A stretch of DNA of 64,000 nt, taken from assembly GCA_947579665.1 (NCBI GenBank), contig OX388343.1, forward strand, positions 103,359,657 through 103,423,656, given 5' to 3'. The translations under genes and the position numbers were made by a program. This document shows positions 25,316-38,029 of this stretch, piece by piece. The notes beneath the pieces were generated by a model. It worked only from the letters and a program-made list of their open reading frames with translations, had not been told where the DNA came from and made no database searches. This DNA is from Sympetrum striolatum. Its lineage: Eukaryota; Arthropoda; Insecta; Odonata; Libellulidae. Numbering within the stretch: the first letter of the stretch is position 1; every line of letters begins with the position of its first letter.

Positions 25316-25420
25316 ATAAAAATCTGGCGGGTCCAATCAATCAACAATTAACCAACAATCAAGTGATAGCAACAAACCGGCAATTGGGAGAACCTGATTC
25401 GAGTCCCGTCAGACTTTTTC
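25316..25420 (+). mobile_element. tRNA-like element flanked by short inverted repeats
   Basis: The core GTGATAGCAAC...ACCGGCAATTGGGAGAACC then GATTCGAGTCCC (B-box-like, 25396-25407) is clearly related to the 55.98-kb core (GTGATGGCTCAAC, ACCGGCAATCGGGAGACCC). Sequence equivalent to the rest of the D-arm is deleted. The 3' end GTCCCGTCAGACTTTTT (25403-25419) has a near-complement at the 5' end (AAAAATCTGGCGGGTC, 25318-25333; one gap, two mismatches). About 30 AT-rich bases separate the 5' arm from the core, as at 55.9 kb. It cannot fold as a normal tRNA because the D-arm is incomplete. Confidence 0.65.
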
Positions 25421-26311
25421 ATGTTCGTTCATCCACGGGAATAAATATTTTTCATAAACAAAGTTGAATGGCCATCGTTCTAAACGTTGCGTTGGTAGCA
25501 TTGTTTTTTCAGCAGGTTCATCTTTACGTGTCAAAATTAGTTCTCCCAATTTTCCGTTCCTCTCTCAAGACCGTGGGAAATCTATATTTTCATCTTTAAT
25601 TCTTAAATAATTTTATTAAATTCCACAAGAAATTTTGCGAGACACATCTTACTAGGACATATTATATTTATGTTTTCATTTATTTTCTGCAAAGTAGTTC
25701 CCGATGCTCTACCTTCTGAGATACTTTCAATCACTTCATTATTTTTCTTTGGTTAAATTCTCACCATATCTCTGTTTTTCTGTAGTACCCTCGCATTCCC
25801 GATACACCGATTACGTAGTATTTTCCCGTTCCTATTAATGTTCTAATCTAATAACTAGATTTTGAAATTCCTTTTATAATAGAATCCCTCAACAATGCAA
25901 TGCTTTTTAAACATAATTTCATTCAACCTTTAACCTTTACTTCACATTTAAGTTAACCAGACTATACTAGTCCGCATTTCCAGCACGTAGTTCCAAGTGT
26001 GCTGTTTAGAAGTTTTCCTACTGCTCAATTCACTTCCGTATTCATATAATATATCCGTTTAGCGTCATTTTACGTATAAATTGGAGCTCATGACATGTAT
26101 TCTCTAGACATTTTTTACGCATTAGAGAAAGCCCGGGAAGAACGAGGTACCAAGTTAAAAATACTTATTCAAAGTACAAAAGGGCTAATTAAAAATGCCG
26201 CAAAATTTTCTATGAACACATTGTACTTTAATAATCACAAAAATAGAATGATATCTTAAGATAACATAGAATCCATATTTTTATTAAAAAAAATTATCGT
26301 AGTGCTCTTTC
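25421..26311. other. AT-rich non-coding stretch
   Basis: No ORF, RNA or repeat is supported here. Confidence 0.5.
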
Positions 26312-26445
26312 TACCCCAGGTATGGGGTATATACGCTACGGCATATACGACACGGTACAGCATATACGGTACGTTACGGCATATACGACACGGTACAGCA
26401 TAAACGGTATGTACGTTACGGTACGGCATATACGATACGGTGCGA
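26312..26445 (+). repeat. Minisatellite, ~38-42-bp unit, about 3 copies
   Basis: Units begin at 26333, 26371 and 26413 with ACG(C/T)TACGG. Each contains GGCATATACGACACGGTACAG or a close variant. Periods are 38 and 42 bases, and the third copy is incomplete. A 7-bp hairpin, TACCCCA / TGGGGTA (26312-26318 / 26323-26329), sits immediately upstream. The array is rich in TACG/CGTA, so its CpG content is locally high. Confidence 0.85.
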
Positions 26446-27545
26446 AAACCAAACTAACATGGATGATGTAGTTACGTAGTAACATGTTGGTCTAGCTATG
26501 CTTATTGCCTTTAAAAAGCAGAACCTTTTTGACACCAAGAAACAAACGAACTTCTTTCCGCCCCGGCACCTTGTTGTGCCCCGTCTTCCCTTGCATATAT
26601 CTACATTAAAACATAGGGGAAAATATAGTATTGAAAATATTGATAATTGTTATGAAATAATATCAATGAAATATTAATAATTATCTTTACGTCTATATTT
26701 AATGTAAGTTAAGACGATGATATCCTTTTCGGGCAATTTATTCATTATTAAGTACTTAAATGGATACTAAAACCAAAAACTTTAAACGTCATTTTGTCGT
26801 ATTCAGTGTAGCTAAGTAAGCGAAGAGATGGATCTTCGTGAAGTTCCAGTGCTTAGTGAATTCATATGCCTCAAAGTTTCTCCTTTGCGTAATGAATTGC
26901 GAAGGACTAATTGAAAAAATAGCCGATTTCTTAAAATGTCATTGAATTTATTTAATAATTTTCATAGTTGTTTAAAAATCTTTCGAGATATTATATAACC
27001 CTATTAAAAACTAAAACATTTTGGGCTACAAACAAACTAAGAATTACAATCCATTGCAACTGGGAACAATAAATGGAAACATTAGAAAGAGGAGGAGATA
27101 ATGGCGGAAATCCTTCTGTGTGTGTCCAAAAAGAGAGAATAACGCATGAGCTGTCGGAAGAACTACATTTATTTAAAAGTGCCTAGGAAAGAAAAATTAA
27201 TGTAAGAGGAGAGTGGAAAACGAAGCTTCCGTCGTGGAGAGAAGAGGTTCGTATGGAATAGAGTGGGAAGACTGAAACGTGGAAGGAATATCTTAAAACA
27301 AAAAAAAGAGACAATCACCTACATACTTAAGAGATGAGAGCGAAGATACCAGATAAAATTCATTGAGGAGAATTTATAGAAAAACTGCATTTTTTTAATC
27401 TCCGCAATGTATTTTATATGGTAACATTTTGTACAACTTGGTGTCAAACCCAAGAACATATTGGAAGAAATGTTTCTTGTTTATGTTACAAAAGCACATC
27501 TACTAACTAAATACATATACTAAATTCTCTACCATTCCAGATAGT
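26446..27545. other. AT-rich stretch with a purine-rich patch
   Basis: 27060-27350 is A/G-rich on the plus strand (GAAAGAGGAGGAGATAATGG and similar) and could be a degenerate coding or LINE remnant, but no motif can be read. No gene is supported. Confidence 0.4.
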
Positions 27546-27640
27546 ACTCCAAAATATTTTCAAAAATCCTCATTATGCATTCTTGTGGAAACAAATCCGA
27601 AATATGCGGCCTTCTAGGATCGAGCCTATGATAGGAATGA
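27546..27640 (+). repeat. Dispersed copy of the 58-kb GGCCTTCT..ATCGA repeat module
   Basis: It aligns along ~95 bp with the modules at 58.0-58.4 kb: CTCCAAAATATTTTCAAAAATCC, TTATGCATTCTT, GTGGAAA, then GGCCTTCTAGGATCGAGCCT. The corresponding 58-kb blocks are TTTTCGAAAATCCC, CAATGCATTCTTATGG and GGCCTTCTGGCATCGAACCT. The minus strand therefore shows a degenerate B box. Only one orientation and one module are present here, so this is a solo copy 30 kb away from the array. Confidence 0.75.
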
Positions 27641-29303
27641 TCTCACATTTTATGGGGTCCATATGTCATGAAAAGGCTGAGTCAATGACGCCTGTAGTTT
27701 AAGCTGAGAATCTGTCGCGATCTGCGGGATGTAAAAATGGCGCACAACGGGTTTGCCTAACTCCGATTTTCAATTACAATTTTCCGTTAATATTGGCGTA
27801 GTAGCATCAACTTTATTAATAATATAATATAATAATTTATTCACTCAAGGAAAAATCATACATCATCAAGTTTATTGTTCGAATCTATTATTTTTGAGCA
27901 ACAATACAAGATGAACTAAATAAAATAACAGCGGATGAAATGAAGGAACGAATAAAGGAATGTCGAAAACACTTGGAACAGAATTTCACAGAGCAGAAAG
28001 AATTACAAAACTAAAAGATAATTCCAGAATAATTCTGCATTCTATATGTAAATAGAAGAGAAACGAGGGGCCTACTGAAAAGGATGAAACTATCATCTTT
28101 ACAAATATATACAATTTAGAGGTCTATAAAAAAATAAAACGACGAGAATGGGAAAGAAGGTTTACATTAGAAGTGTCCGTCGATTATCAGCGGGTTGATA
28201 AAAATTGATTAGTTATTATTATAATAGTTAGCGAATTACTTAACTCGAAAATAAAATAAATCTTTAATTCTCAAAAAAGGTGGTGATAAAGGGATTTTTA
28301 GTTCCTTCAGTATTTTCAAATTTAGTTGACGTTTCACCTTTGAATGTAATTGTTAAATATTTGATCGGAGAATTATAACTGAGAGTAGAAAACAAAGACA
28401 GAAATTGACCAAATAAAGACTAACTAATAGGAAAAAAGGAACACGGCTATATTATTAACATTAAGGGTTAAATACCTCCAAAAGGCCGTTGTTCGTCAAA
28501 AAAAATGGCTATTTGAAGCTCTTTTAACTCTTAATGCAAATGAAGACTTAAAGAGGAGTTTATAAATCCAAGCAGTAAACCCAAGCGCTAAAATTGCGAC
28601 AACGTTCTGTTTGCAAATCTCATTTTTGCTGAAAATGTTCTGAATTCTTTCAAAAGGGATTCCTATTCCGCCTTTGAACTATCCAATATATTGTTAATTG
28701 GCTCCTTGATAGGGAAAAAGAAATATTTAACTGTCCATTGTCAATATCGGGATGATGTAAAAACCTTTCTATACTGTCTATAAGTTTGACTTAACTTTTG
28801 TTAATCGTAAGTAAATATAATAAAATCTCATAAAATTACTCTTTTTCGTATTATCTATCATTACTTTTTGCCATTAGATCAGTATGAATACCTGTTTTTC
28901 CTATGTATTCTTAGAGGAAAACGTATAAGCACGGTTTAAGAATCGTATTGGTGTTAAAATTTATTTATTTCATCAAAATTCTTTCATTTTCGAATCTAAA
29001 ACAATGTTCCATAGTCAAATTAGATTATTCAAGTCCCTTCTATTGATGTATGTCTTAATTTCTTACGACTATATTTTGTAATATATTTTTTTGGAGGAAA
29101 TAAAGCATGCAGTCGATACAATGAATATATGTATATATTTCTTATGGGAGAGCTTTGCCTTCTCTGGAGTAAAGCTGGAGACGATAAGGTACATAAAAAG
29201 TCGCCTATTATATGCCAAAGAAAGAAATTTTAAGTTTACATCATATCTTTAGATTTGTCTTTAAGTGATCTATATCTATATTATTATTAGAGATAAAGAG
29301 ATA
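27641..29303. other. AT-rich non-coding stretch
   Basis: A 38-codon charged frame at 27899-28015 (reading QDELNKITADEMKERIKE) has a plausible helical composition. It is too short to call, and no neighbouring exon was recognised. Nothing else is supported. Confidence 0.4.
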
Positions 29304-29337
29304 TCAAACTTATATTATATCTATAATATAAGTTTGA
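29304..29337. other. Perfect 15-bp hairpin, 4-base loop
   Basis: TCAAACTTATATTAT (29304-29318) is followed by its exact reverse complement (29323-29337) across a four-base loop. The arms are AT-rich. The stem is too short for a typical microRNA precursor. It may be a chance AT palindrome or the remnant of a foldback element. Confidence 0.85.
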
Positions 29338-31513
29338 AAATCGAGAAATTTGTGGCTCTCGAGGTTTTTTGGGAGCAGACACGCACACACACATGAAAAC
29401 TTTCTAATTTATTCATAATATTATTTCTTGAGCAGAATTCTTATACTGACAGACGTAGATGTCAGATTGGGTGGTCTGAATGTATCGATAGGACAAATCA
29501 TTGGTAAGTACCCTGGAATGCGTTGAAAGCAAAATACGATGCAAGAAGAAGACAATGACAGAATTGGATTGGAAAGAATAGAGAAGACGAAAGGAGACTA
29601 AGAGCTTGACGAAATGAGGTGGAAGTGGTTAATCGAAGCCAAGATGGAAAGAAAGAAGAAGGGATATGATATTTTTAATACCTGTCAATATGTCATTAAA
29701 ATTAGCTACAGATTTGATCGTAGAAAATAATTTTATATTGAGTCTACTCTTTTTCTTAACATCGAGCGGCTTTGGGAGCTGTAAATATTGCCAGCTTATA
29801 CTAGAGAAATAGCGTTTTAGATTACTAGAGAGATTAACGTATCTTTTTAATTCAAGGAGGATTGAAGAAAGGGACGCATGTTTAATGCAAGTTAATCGGT
29901 AGATAATTAAAATACATATTTTATTAATTGAAATTATCTTCTGTTACTAATGATTCCAAGCAAAGAAAGAAGCAGAAGCACATTGGGTGGCCTGTATAAT
30001 TTATGCTGTCTAACACTAATTGCGCATAAGGTTTTCAGGAAATTTTTCTTAGCGTAAAGGGAAAGATTCGTTTTTTATGGGTACATGACTCTTCTTATAT
30101 GAGTTTGGTTTGCAAAAGCGTGTTTTCATTCTGATCAAATTACTTACAAATTTAAGTATAAAAGCCCAAGTAGTTTTATTATTTGGGGTGGTGGACGAGA
30201 ATGACCAAAAAAAGGTTTTCAAACATGTTGTATTTTAAAGTATTCATTTTACTATACATCGAAATAATCTGACCATTTTATTGTCATGAAAATCAATAAA
30301 TATCCTTGATTCGCAAATTACAGAGTATTTTTTTGAAGTGAATAGAAAAAGGTTCCACATCAAGTTTTTCGTATTGGTCCACCAGAGATTGAAATTTTAC
30401 ATAGAAGAATCAGAATTGCCTCTGTTGCCTGTCGATTTCTTCTCTTGCGATATACATATGGGATATCATGTCATTCAATACCCTGGTAAAGAATGTATAT
30501 TAGAAATATAAAGGTATAATAATGATTTTATTTATCAAACGACTTACAAAAGCACGTATAGGACAATTCATTGTCATATAGTAATTACATATCTACATTC
30601 TACATTATACTTCATTACTTATGTAAAATTTTTTTCATTAAAATTATAAATCACTGAGTGGTAACAATTACACAATATAGACGAATATATGGAATAAAAA
30701 GTTAGGAGGAAAGAGTGCAGAAGTGGTGAGAAGATAAAAATTTGAGTTAAAACTTATTCTCTCTCATTTTTCTCCACCAAGATAAATTAAATGCTCCGCT
30801 AGAGGATAATATCATAAGGCGATAATCATATATTTTTGGGTGTGAACGTAAATATTTACCAAAATAAAAAGTAAGACTTGGAAAGATTTATGAATGTAAT
30901 TTTTATTTGGAAACCGAGGTCAGCAGAAAAAACCCGATTCCAAATTGAAAACTGGAATAGTTTTTCTCAGCTCGTAGGAGTGAAACTTTCCTCCTAACTA
31001 CCGTCAGATATGGTCTGTCGATATATCAGTGTTTCTTATACACTCCGAGATAATTCTGTTTCCGCCTTCCTAAAGGTAATAGATCCTGTTCAAGGATAAC
31101 GTTCAGAGGGAAGTGAATGCGGTTTGATTGGATTGATTACTTAAGCATAATGTTTTACACGACGCAGTTTATTGGAATAACATGATCTTATAAGAATATA
31201 TATAAGTTAATGTAATGTTGCAGTTCGTTTCTTTCCAGATTATTCGTAGAGTTTTTGAGACTTATTTCTAATCGCATTCTTACTATCCTTTTCTTAATCG
31301 AAGCCATTATTAGGAATCCTTTTCTCGCTCCATTTATATCATTTTGGTTTCTTGAAACCTCTTGTGCTACTACAGAACTTTTGCTTTCATCTTATCTTCT
31401 CGTTGGTTCTCCTTCTTTTTGATGATATTTATTCGAATTATTTTCCTCGACGCCATAACTATGTTCAGCTGCACATATTTTATTGGTAAAGGAACTACTT
31501 TCTTTCGCTGCGT
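29338..31513. other. AT-rich non-coding stretch
   Basis: A purine-rich patch at 29500-29660 (GAAGACGAAAGGAGACTAAG and similar) hints at a decayed LINE 3' region, but no diagnostic motif can be read. There is no supported gene. Confidence 0.45.
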
Positions 31514-32100
31514 TGTTGTGTTTATGTATCGAGCAAAATATTTTACGATTTCCCTTCACTCTTTGGTTCTTCCACTATTCCGCCTCCTCTCTTGCTATTC
31601 TCCTGCCGCATGTATATACAGGGTGTCCCAAAAGTCATGGACCAAACGAAACACAGAGGTAGAACATCACATGGGCTACTGGTTTGCAATTCACGTTGGT
31701 GTCCGATCTTCTTTTGCTTTCGAGTTACGAATTTTTTTCGTATTTTCTGAGAAAGCCATGACTTCCCAGTCATTTATGGTCATGGTGACCTGAGTATTTG
31801 AGATGAATTGTTGCATTTTTTCTCTAAAAATACTAAATAGTTGTTGTAACTGACAAGAATATAGCTTTTACTCTTACTCGTACCGTTTAGCCAAAATAAA
31901 ATTTCAAATTCTTAAATTCTCAAAACTCCGAACTTTGACAAAATCTTTGATGGCAATTAAAAAAAAAAATTCATAATAAAAAAAATGTTTGCCACGTATC
32001 TAAAAAACTTTTTCAATGCATTTACCACGTAAATTTTGTTGGGTTATCTTTACGGCATCATACCTAAAATTGTTGTTGTGTTTATGTATCGAGCAAAATA
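31514..32100. repeat. 529-bp segment bounded by a 29-bp exact direct repeat
   Basis: The identical 29-mer starting GTTGTTGTG and ending GAGCAAAATA lies at 31514-31542 and 32072-32100. The enclosed segment (31543-32071) contains the transposon-terminus-like motif at 31617-31634 and A-rich runs near 31950-31985. An insertion with a long target-site duplication, or a local duplication, would both produce this. The 143-codon ORF on the plus strand (31362-31793) spans the boundary and reads through the terminus motif (YRVSQKSW), so it is not a real gene. Confidence 0.75.
31617..31634 (+). mobile_element. Solo transposon-terminus-like motif
   Basis: The 18-mer ACAGGGTGTCCCAAAAGT resembles termini recurrent in insect repeats, including mariner-like ends. 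The exact inverted partner was not found in the window. It is thus a solo or truncated end, or part of a different repeat with this motif. Confidence 0.5.
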
Positions 32101-35100
32101 CTTATATGCTATATTATACTATTATGCAAAATACTGCATGTATGTATATATGTATACAATTACGCTTCATCTAAAGTCATAAAATAATTCTTTAATTGCT
32201 CGATCCAAATTATAATTTTTCTTGTATAATGGTTTTCTGTCTCTGTAAACGTTTCTTGATGATTGTTGTTTTCATTATTTGTCTTTGATATAGGGTGCTG
32301 GAAACGTTCCCTTCATCTGTCACGTTTGCATTTGTATTGCTCATAGCTATGATAGTATAATAGCAATTGAAATGTAAACGATACTGAATTCAAGTTGGCA
32401 TCTTCTTATAGAAAAGGAGCAAAAAGCGTTTTTCATGCAATCATTGTGGTGCACTTATGAGGGTTTTTTCTACTGTCGACTTTCCGGTTTGCTGAAGAAA
32501 GCAATGTCAAACTACCTCATTATACTTAGTGTCCCATCTCCATAGCTATTGGCAGCTAAGGGTGGACATGTTGAGGATCAAATCAGCGTCACATATTGTG
32601 CTGTAGATTGAAAATTATTATAAATATAAACTTTTACGGACCTTATTTCTCTAATTTTTTGATTTCTTTTGCTTTTATCCAGGAGTACTTTTGGTACGAT
32701 TTAAATTTATTTTACTCAGCTTTAATTACTCGAATCCCAGAATATTTCTGTAGATTTGAGGTTTTCATTCATTTTTATAGATATCCATGTGAATATATAG
32801 AGATTCAGTTTATGTAAGTTTATGCATATTGATCAGTGAATATATAAAAGGAAGAAGATAACTCGCTGGCCATCCGATGCAAGTTTCTAAAATAGAAATG
32901 GCAATGCGTAAAAATATGTTCAATTCATTGGTTTTAAAAACTTTCCCGATGATAATTGCTTTTAAAGCGATCTCTTCATGTATAGGAAGAGTATTAGTTT
33001 TTGTTCGATCTCAAAAACTCTGGGGTGACCTCAAATTTTGACGTTGAGCACAAAAGATTATCAATAATATAAATTGAATTCAGTAATGAGTTCAGTTTTA
33101 TGCGTTCCATAAACGGACATCGCTGTAAGTAATTATAAATAAAACTACTTCAAATTAGATGTATCGCTTTTTAATTAACAGGAAGAGAATGTATTGACAA
33201 TCAGAAAATCTTGATTGTAAGATTGACTAAATTCGTAGATGTTGTTTTTTAACTCAATGGAAAAAATATTAGTTTAAGACGTCACTACCGTTTATCGGTA
33301 TGAGTGTTTCACGTTTTATAAACAAAATGAAGCGACGAAACATTATATGCAAACGTGCGGCAATAATTTAATTGTGCTGATGACATTCTTTAGATTAACT
33401 CAGAAATATATAGAGAAATGAATCCAATGGATACTGGTCTCGGATGCATCACAACACTGAAGTGACAGTTACCGCTGTCTAAATTGTCTCATTCATATAT
33501 TTTTAAATGATTTTAGCGACGATACTTGTTACATGGGTAAGAAATTAATGGTCGCTATCTGCAGGATTTATACTGTACTTTAAATTATATCTAACTTACC
33601 GCCAAAGCTAGCTGTAGAAGACTCTTTTTTGTTAATTTTGATTTTGCCGATTGTCTAGATAAACGATAAAAAATAGATTCTAAGGTAAAGTAGGTAAAGC
33701 AATGGATATTTATAGGATATACCATTAAATTATTTCCATATAGACCGAATAATCGATCTTATAGGCTTTTAACTGAACTGATTACCGTTGCCTGAATTAT
33801 TAGGAATTAACAAAGATTCTACGAAAATGCTCGATTCGATTCTTTTCTATTTCCCGAAATGTGAAAAAAGTTAACGTATAAATTCAACGTATATTTTAAG
33901 ATATATTTATAGTTGTGTTGCAAAATAGCTTTTCGAAGATGAGAAATATTGACTGGAAATAAAGTAAATGATCAGGGAACAATAGAAAAGCAAAACTAGT
34001 TGCTTAGGTTTTACATGCTTTTGGTTTTAACTTATTACCTCTTAACTGTAATATATTAAACATTTAAAAATTATGATAAACAAGAAAATACAATATCTAA
34101 AACGAAAGATTTTTATAAAAATCTGAACAAGTATATTTATTTTACATCTATAAATATGTTTTTTAGTTAATGTGAACAAAAGTTATTGGAAATGAGTCTA
34201 AATGTAGTTAATAACATATTTCCTTTAGTTGTAAAAAGAAGAAAAATTATTGCAAACTAATTTGCTCCTTTTAGGAACAAATAAAAAGATCAAAAGGGTA
34301 TATCTCATTTGTGAGCTACCAATAATTATGTGAAAGAATTAAAAAAATATAAATCAAGGGAAAATCAGATTAATTAGAAATATAAAATATTGTCAACAAG
34401 AATATTAGTTGGAATTAGAAGAAAAGAATGAACAAAAGGAGCAGCGCAGAATTTGAGTGACAAAAGAAAGAAATTTCAAAGGATGAAAATTGAAGTAGAA
34501 GGTTTTACACAAGGAAGGATTTTAAATTCCATTGAACTGTATACAGATATTGAGACCGACGGAACAGAAATTTGAATGGAAACAGCAATCCAGCAATGAG
34601 CTTTGAAGGCCTAAGAAATATTAAAATTTTAAAATAATTTGTAATACACCAAGAATACAATAATAAAATAAAAAATACAGTAGAGGCATATTATTTATTA
34701 AAATAATTAATTAAATAAAATATCACTTTAAACATACTGCTTAAAATGCCAATTTATTATAACAAGTACAGATAAAAAAACATAGCAACATAAACAGTAA
34801 GAATATAACAAAAAGTATAGAGAAAAATGTCCCTTTGGGTAGGGATAAAGGATCAATCTAAGGAGCAATTGAGTTGAGCAGTTAGGCATAGTAGAATTAT
34901 GATTTTGTGAATGATTAGAAAGTTTGTACGAAATAACGGAATTCATTAATCCTAACATATCGGAAGTTATTTTTCGAGGTGAATAAATATTTACTCTAAG
35001 ATTATAAAATTTTAGGATTGATTTTGTTTCAATTACAGGATTGGAAGTCCAAGAAAGTGCAAATTTTAGAAATAGATAACATATTTGTTGTTTAGTATGC

Positions 35101-38029
35101 AAATAACTTGTATTAAAGAAATCAATTCGAGTGTTACTTGGTGTTTTTTTCTTTGGCTAGACGAATTGTATCCCAATCATCTACTTTATGAACAATCATT
35201 ATTTCTTTTGTCGCATAAATATTTAAATTCTCTTACTATGACTTTACGGATTCTCAACTTGCGCATATCTAGCAGCAGCTGCAGGTGCTTCGTGATTTTG
35301 TAGAGATCAGTTTTCCATCTTTGCAAATCACATTTCCATCATTGGCTACGAAATTGTTGTTAAATAACTTTTGAAAAGTGATAAAACGTCAAGTATTTCG
35401 TCAGTTGGTTTAGTTTTTTTCCATGTATTTCACAAATGGAATACTTAGAAGTTGCTGTGACTGTGATTTTCAATAAAAAATTTAAATGATGATGTTGACA
35501 GAAAATGATAAAAATAATATTAGCAAAATGAAAAACTCAAAAAGAATAAAAACTAGCCTACTCTGAGAAACGGCAATCATATCACTGTTACTCTCTTATA
35601 TATACGATCGTATTATTTAAAAGTGCTAGTAAACTTAGATTATGTAAAGAGGACGGAACGGAATTTACAAATTGTTTTTTTGTGAGATTCGCGAAGTGAT
35701 ACTGTGACCAATCACTATCATCGAAATAGGAAAAATTCTTCGATGGAAAATACGCGCGAATTAAATATGAATTATTTGTGGAGAAAAATAGAAGGGATCG
35801 GTGTAGTTGACTCTCACGTTGTTACTATTTATGGAAAATTAACAATTTGGTATTACATCGAGGTGAAATGTAACTCACTTAAATTGATCTTCGCGTTGTT
35901 GATACACATAAGTGTTAATGAATCTCTTAAGTTATATTTAATATGAATTTATGATTTTGGTCTTAGGTTCCATTAGGAGGCCATTACAACCGATCTACTT
36001 TTGATGGTAAAAACCTGGATATTCTCCGATAAGGAAGCAGTGGAATCAGTTTGAAAGTGAACATTTCGGACAACGCTCTGGCGTTTATCTACCGTACGTG
36101 AGTACAATATTCATTCTTATGAAAGTCAAAAATTATTAACAAATAAATTGTTTTAGTTACGTGCAAATATTGAGTATCATAAAAATAAAATTCTATTGAT
36201 TAATACCAGTGGTGGACATCGCAAGATGAAGTTGAATACAATGAGTTGGAGGGAAATTTTATTCCCAAAAATATGAACGATAAATCCGGGAAAGCGATGG
36301 TCGAATAGAACGGTGAATGTCATATTAACGAGCGACAACATTGGCTGAACGATAAGTGAAGGAACAGAAGATCAGAGTTTACGGTTCCACTCTCTACTGT
36401 TTATGGTTACTAGCTGTCAGAAAAATTTCTACTCAACCATAAAAAAGGCAGCATACTTAATTCTAAATTCTTCTTTGCATTTATTGAAGGAGCAATTATA
36501 AATTTTACCGGAACTAATTTCATAGAAAAATATAAAGTATGTAAACTAAAACTTCTAAATAACTAAAGGTATTTTAGAACTCTTTAGAGGTTTATAATCC
36601 CCAATAGGCGTCTTCTTCATACGTCACAGGGAAAAACCCCACCCCTCACGCTTATACGAGTATGTTGGATCTTATTAAATAGCCTAGTGTTTAGCATTAA
36701 TACATTAGTCTTACAGGCAACCGAAGAAATAATCTGGAGGAGCGGTTGAGTAATGCATCAAATTATAAACTGTGAGCCTGAATATTATCTAAGAATAACG
36801 GTTGTTTCATTATGGTTTAATTAATTACTTAAATTTCGATAACTCATCAATTCCCCACGAATGAACTATTTTCCGTTAAGATATAATAAACTGCCATTTA
36901 TGATGCACAAATAAATACTTTATGACCATATCCCAAGATATATACACTCTCTTTTAAATATTGCGTATGCTGATATGCTGTACATATGGTGTCGATAGTA
37001 CTTCTTGCGTATTTGGGGAAACGGCGATACTTGTATTTAAAAAGTTGTAAGTTAAATGGTTAAAACTCAGGGGCAGACATTCGTTTGATGCTCAAACAAC
37101 AGTAACTTTTCTCACATAAAAAATTTTAACATTTACTCCTACAAACAGACATTTTCAAATAGTCATTTTATATTACTCTCTCTCGAAAACGGACTTAGGA
37201 AACGCATTGTTTACTCACGGATATCTTCGGTGTTAGTGCTCTGTCGAATAAAGCGTTTAAATATGATTTTGAAGATGTCTTTGACGTGATAAACGAAGAA
37301 CTTTATGGTGCATCAAAAAGAATTAGGATACACACTTGAAAATATTATTCGATGTGGAACTTTTAAAAATTGTAAGTTGCATTAAATGTTTATCATTCCA
37401 TTGTAAGGAAATGCATGCAATGGATATAGCTTAAAAATGAAGAAATAGGGTTCAAAATAACTTGAAAAGGGGAGACACCGAAAGAAAAAAGAGAAAGAGC
37501 TTTTTTGTATCAAATTGTCGGTGGTGATGAAAAACGGATGGAATGTTTGATATAAAATGTAGCTTATACATGTTGCGAATTTTGCACAGCATTTGAGTTC
37601 TCTCTTCTCCTGTTCATCTGCCATATTGTCCAAATACCTTTATCGATGAAACATGTTCGACTAATTATTAAATTTGCATACTTTATTTTTGCCATCCTAA
37701 TATAATAATTTGCATTCCTAATACCTAATACTCTTGATTACCCTTGTTTCTATGTTTGCTTTAGTAAGACGGCACCTTCTCAAAGATTCCGTTCCAACTG
37801 TTCATGATTTCTCTTTTATTAAATTTTTTTGAACCTATAACTTTACTGCAAGTGTGACGCTGCTATCCAAGATCCTCTGATATAAAATTTTCTATTCAAT
37901 TTCCCTTTTGGATACTAAATTAAATTGTTCGATAATTCGAACATCGACAGGGATTTTCGATTCATTAATGCATACATATATAGTATGCGATGCCTTTATA
38001 GGGTAATCTATTTACAAGCCACTGCAGTA
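32101..38029. other. AT-rich non-coding desert
   Basis: Nearly 6 kb without a recognised gene, RNA or mobile element. The 124-codon minus-strand ORF (34728-35102) is Leu/Ser/Tyr-rich from AT-rich sequence and has no domain I know. The 72- to 83-codon ORFs at 32596, 35085, 35704 and 37382 are likewise unsupported. Confidence 0.55.

Noticed and set aside
27899..28015. 38-codon charged helical frame
   Set aside because: Too short, with no neighbouring exon or recognised family. Kept only as a note.
29304..29337. MicroRNA precursor
   Set aside because: The stem is only 15 bp with a 4-base loop, too short for a canonical precursor.
29450..29665. Possible LINE C-terminal remnant in a purine-rich patch
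   Set aside because: No diagnostic motif such as ETW or EMW could be read in any frame.
31362..31793. 143-codon plus-strand ORF
   Set aside because: It runs through the first 29-bp direct repeat and a transposon-terminus motif, has no domain and is composition-driven.
34728..35102. 124-codon minus-strand ORF
   Set aside because: AT-rich chance frame without motif. A signal or membrane role cannot be supported.
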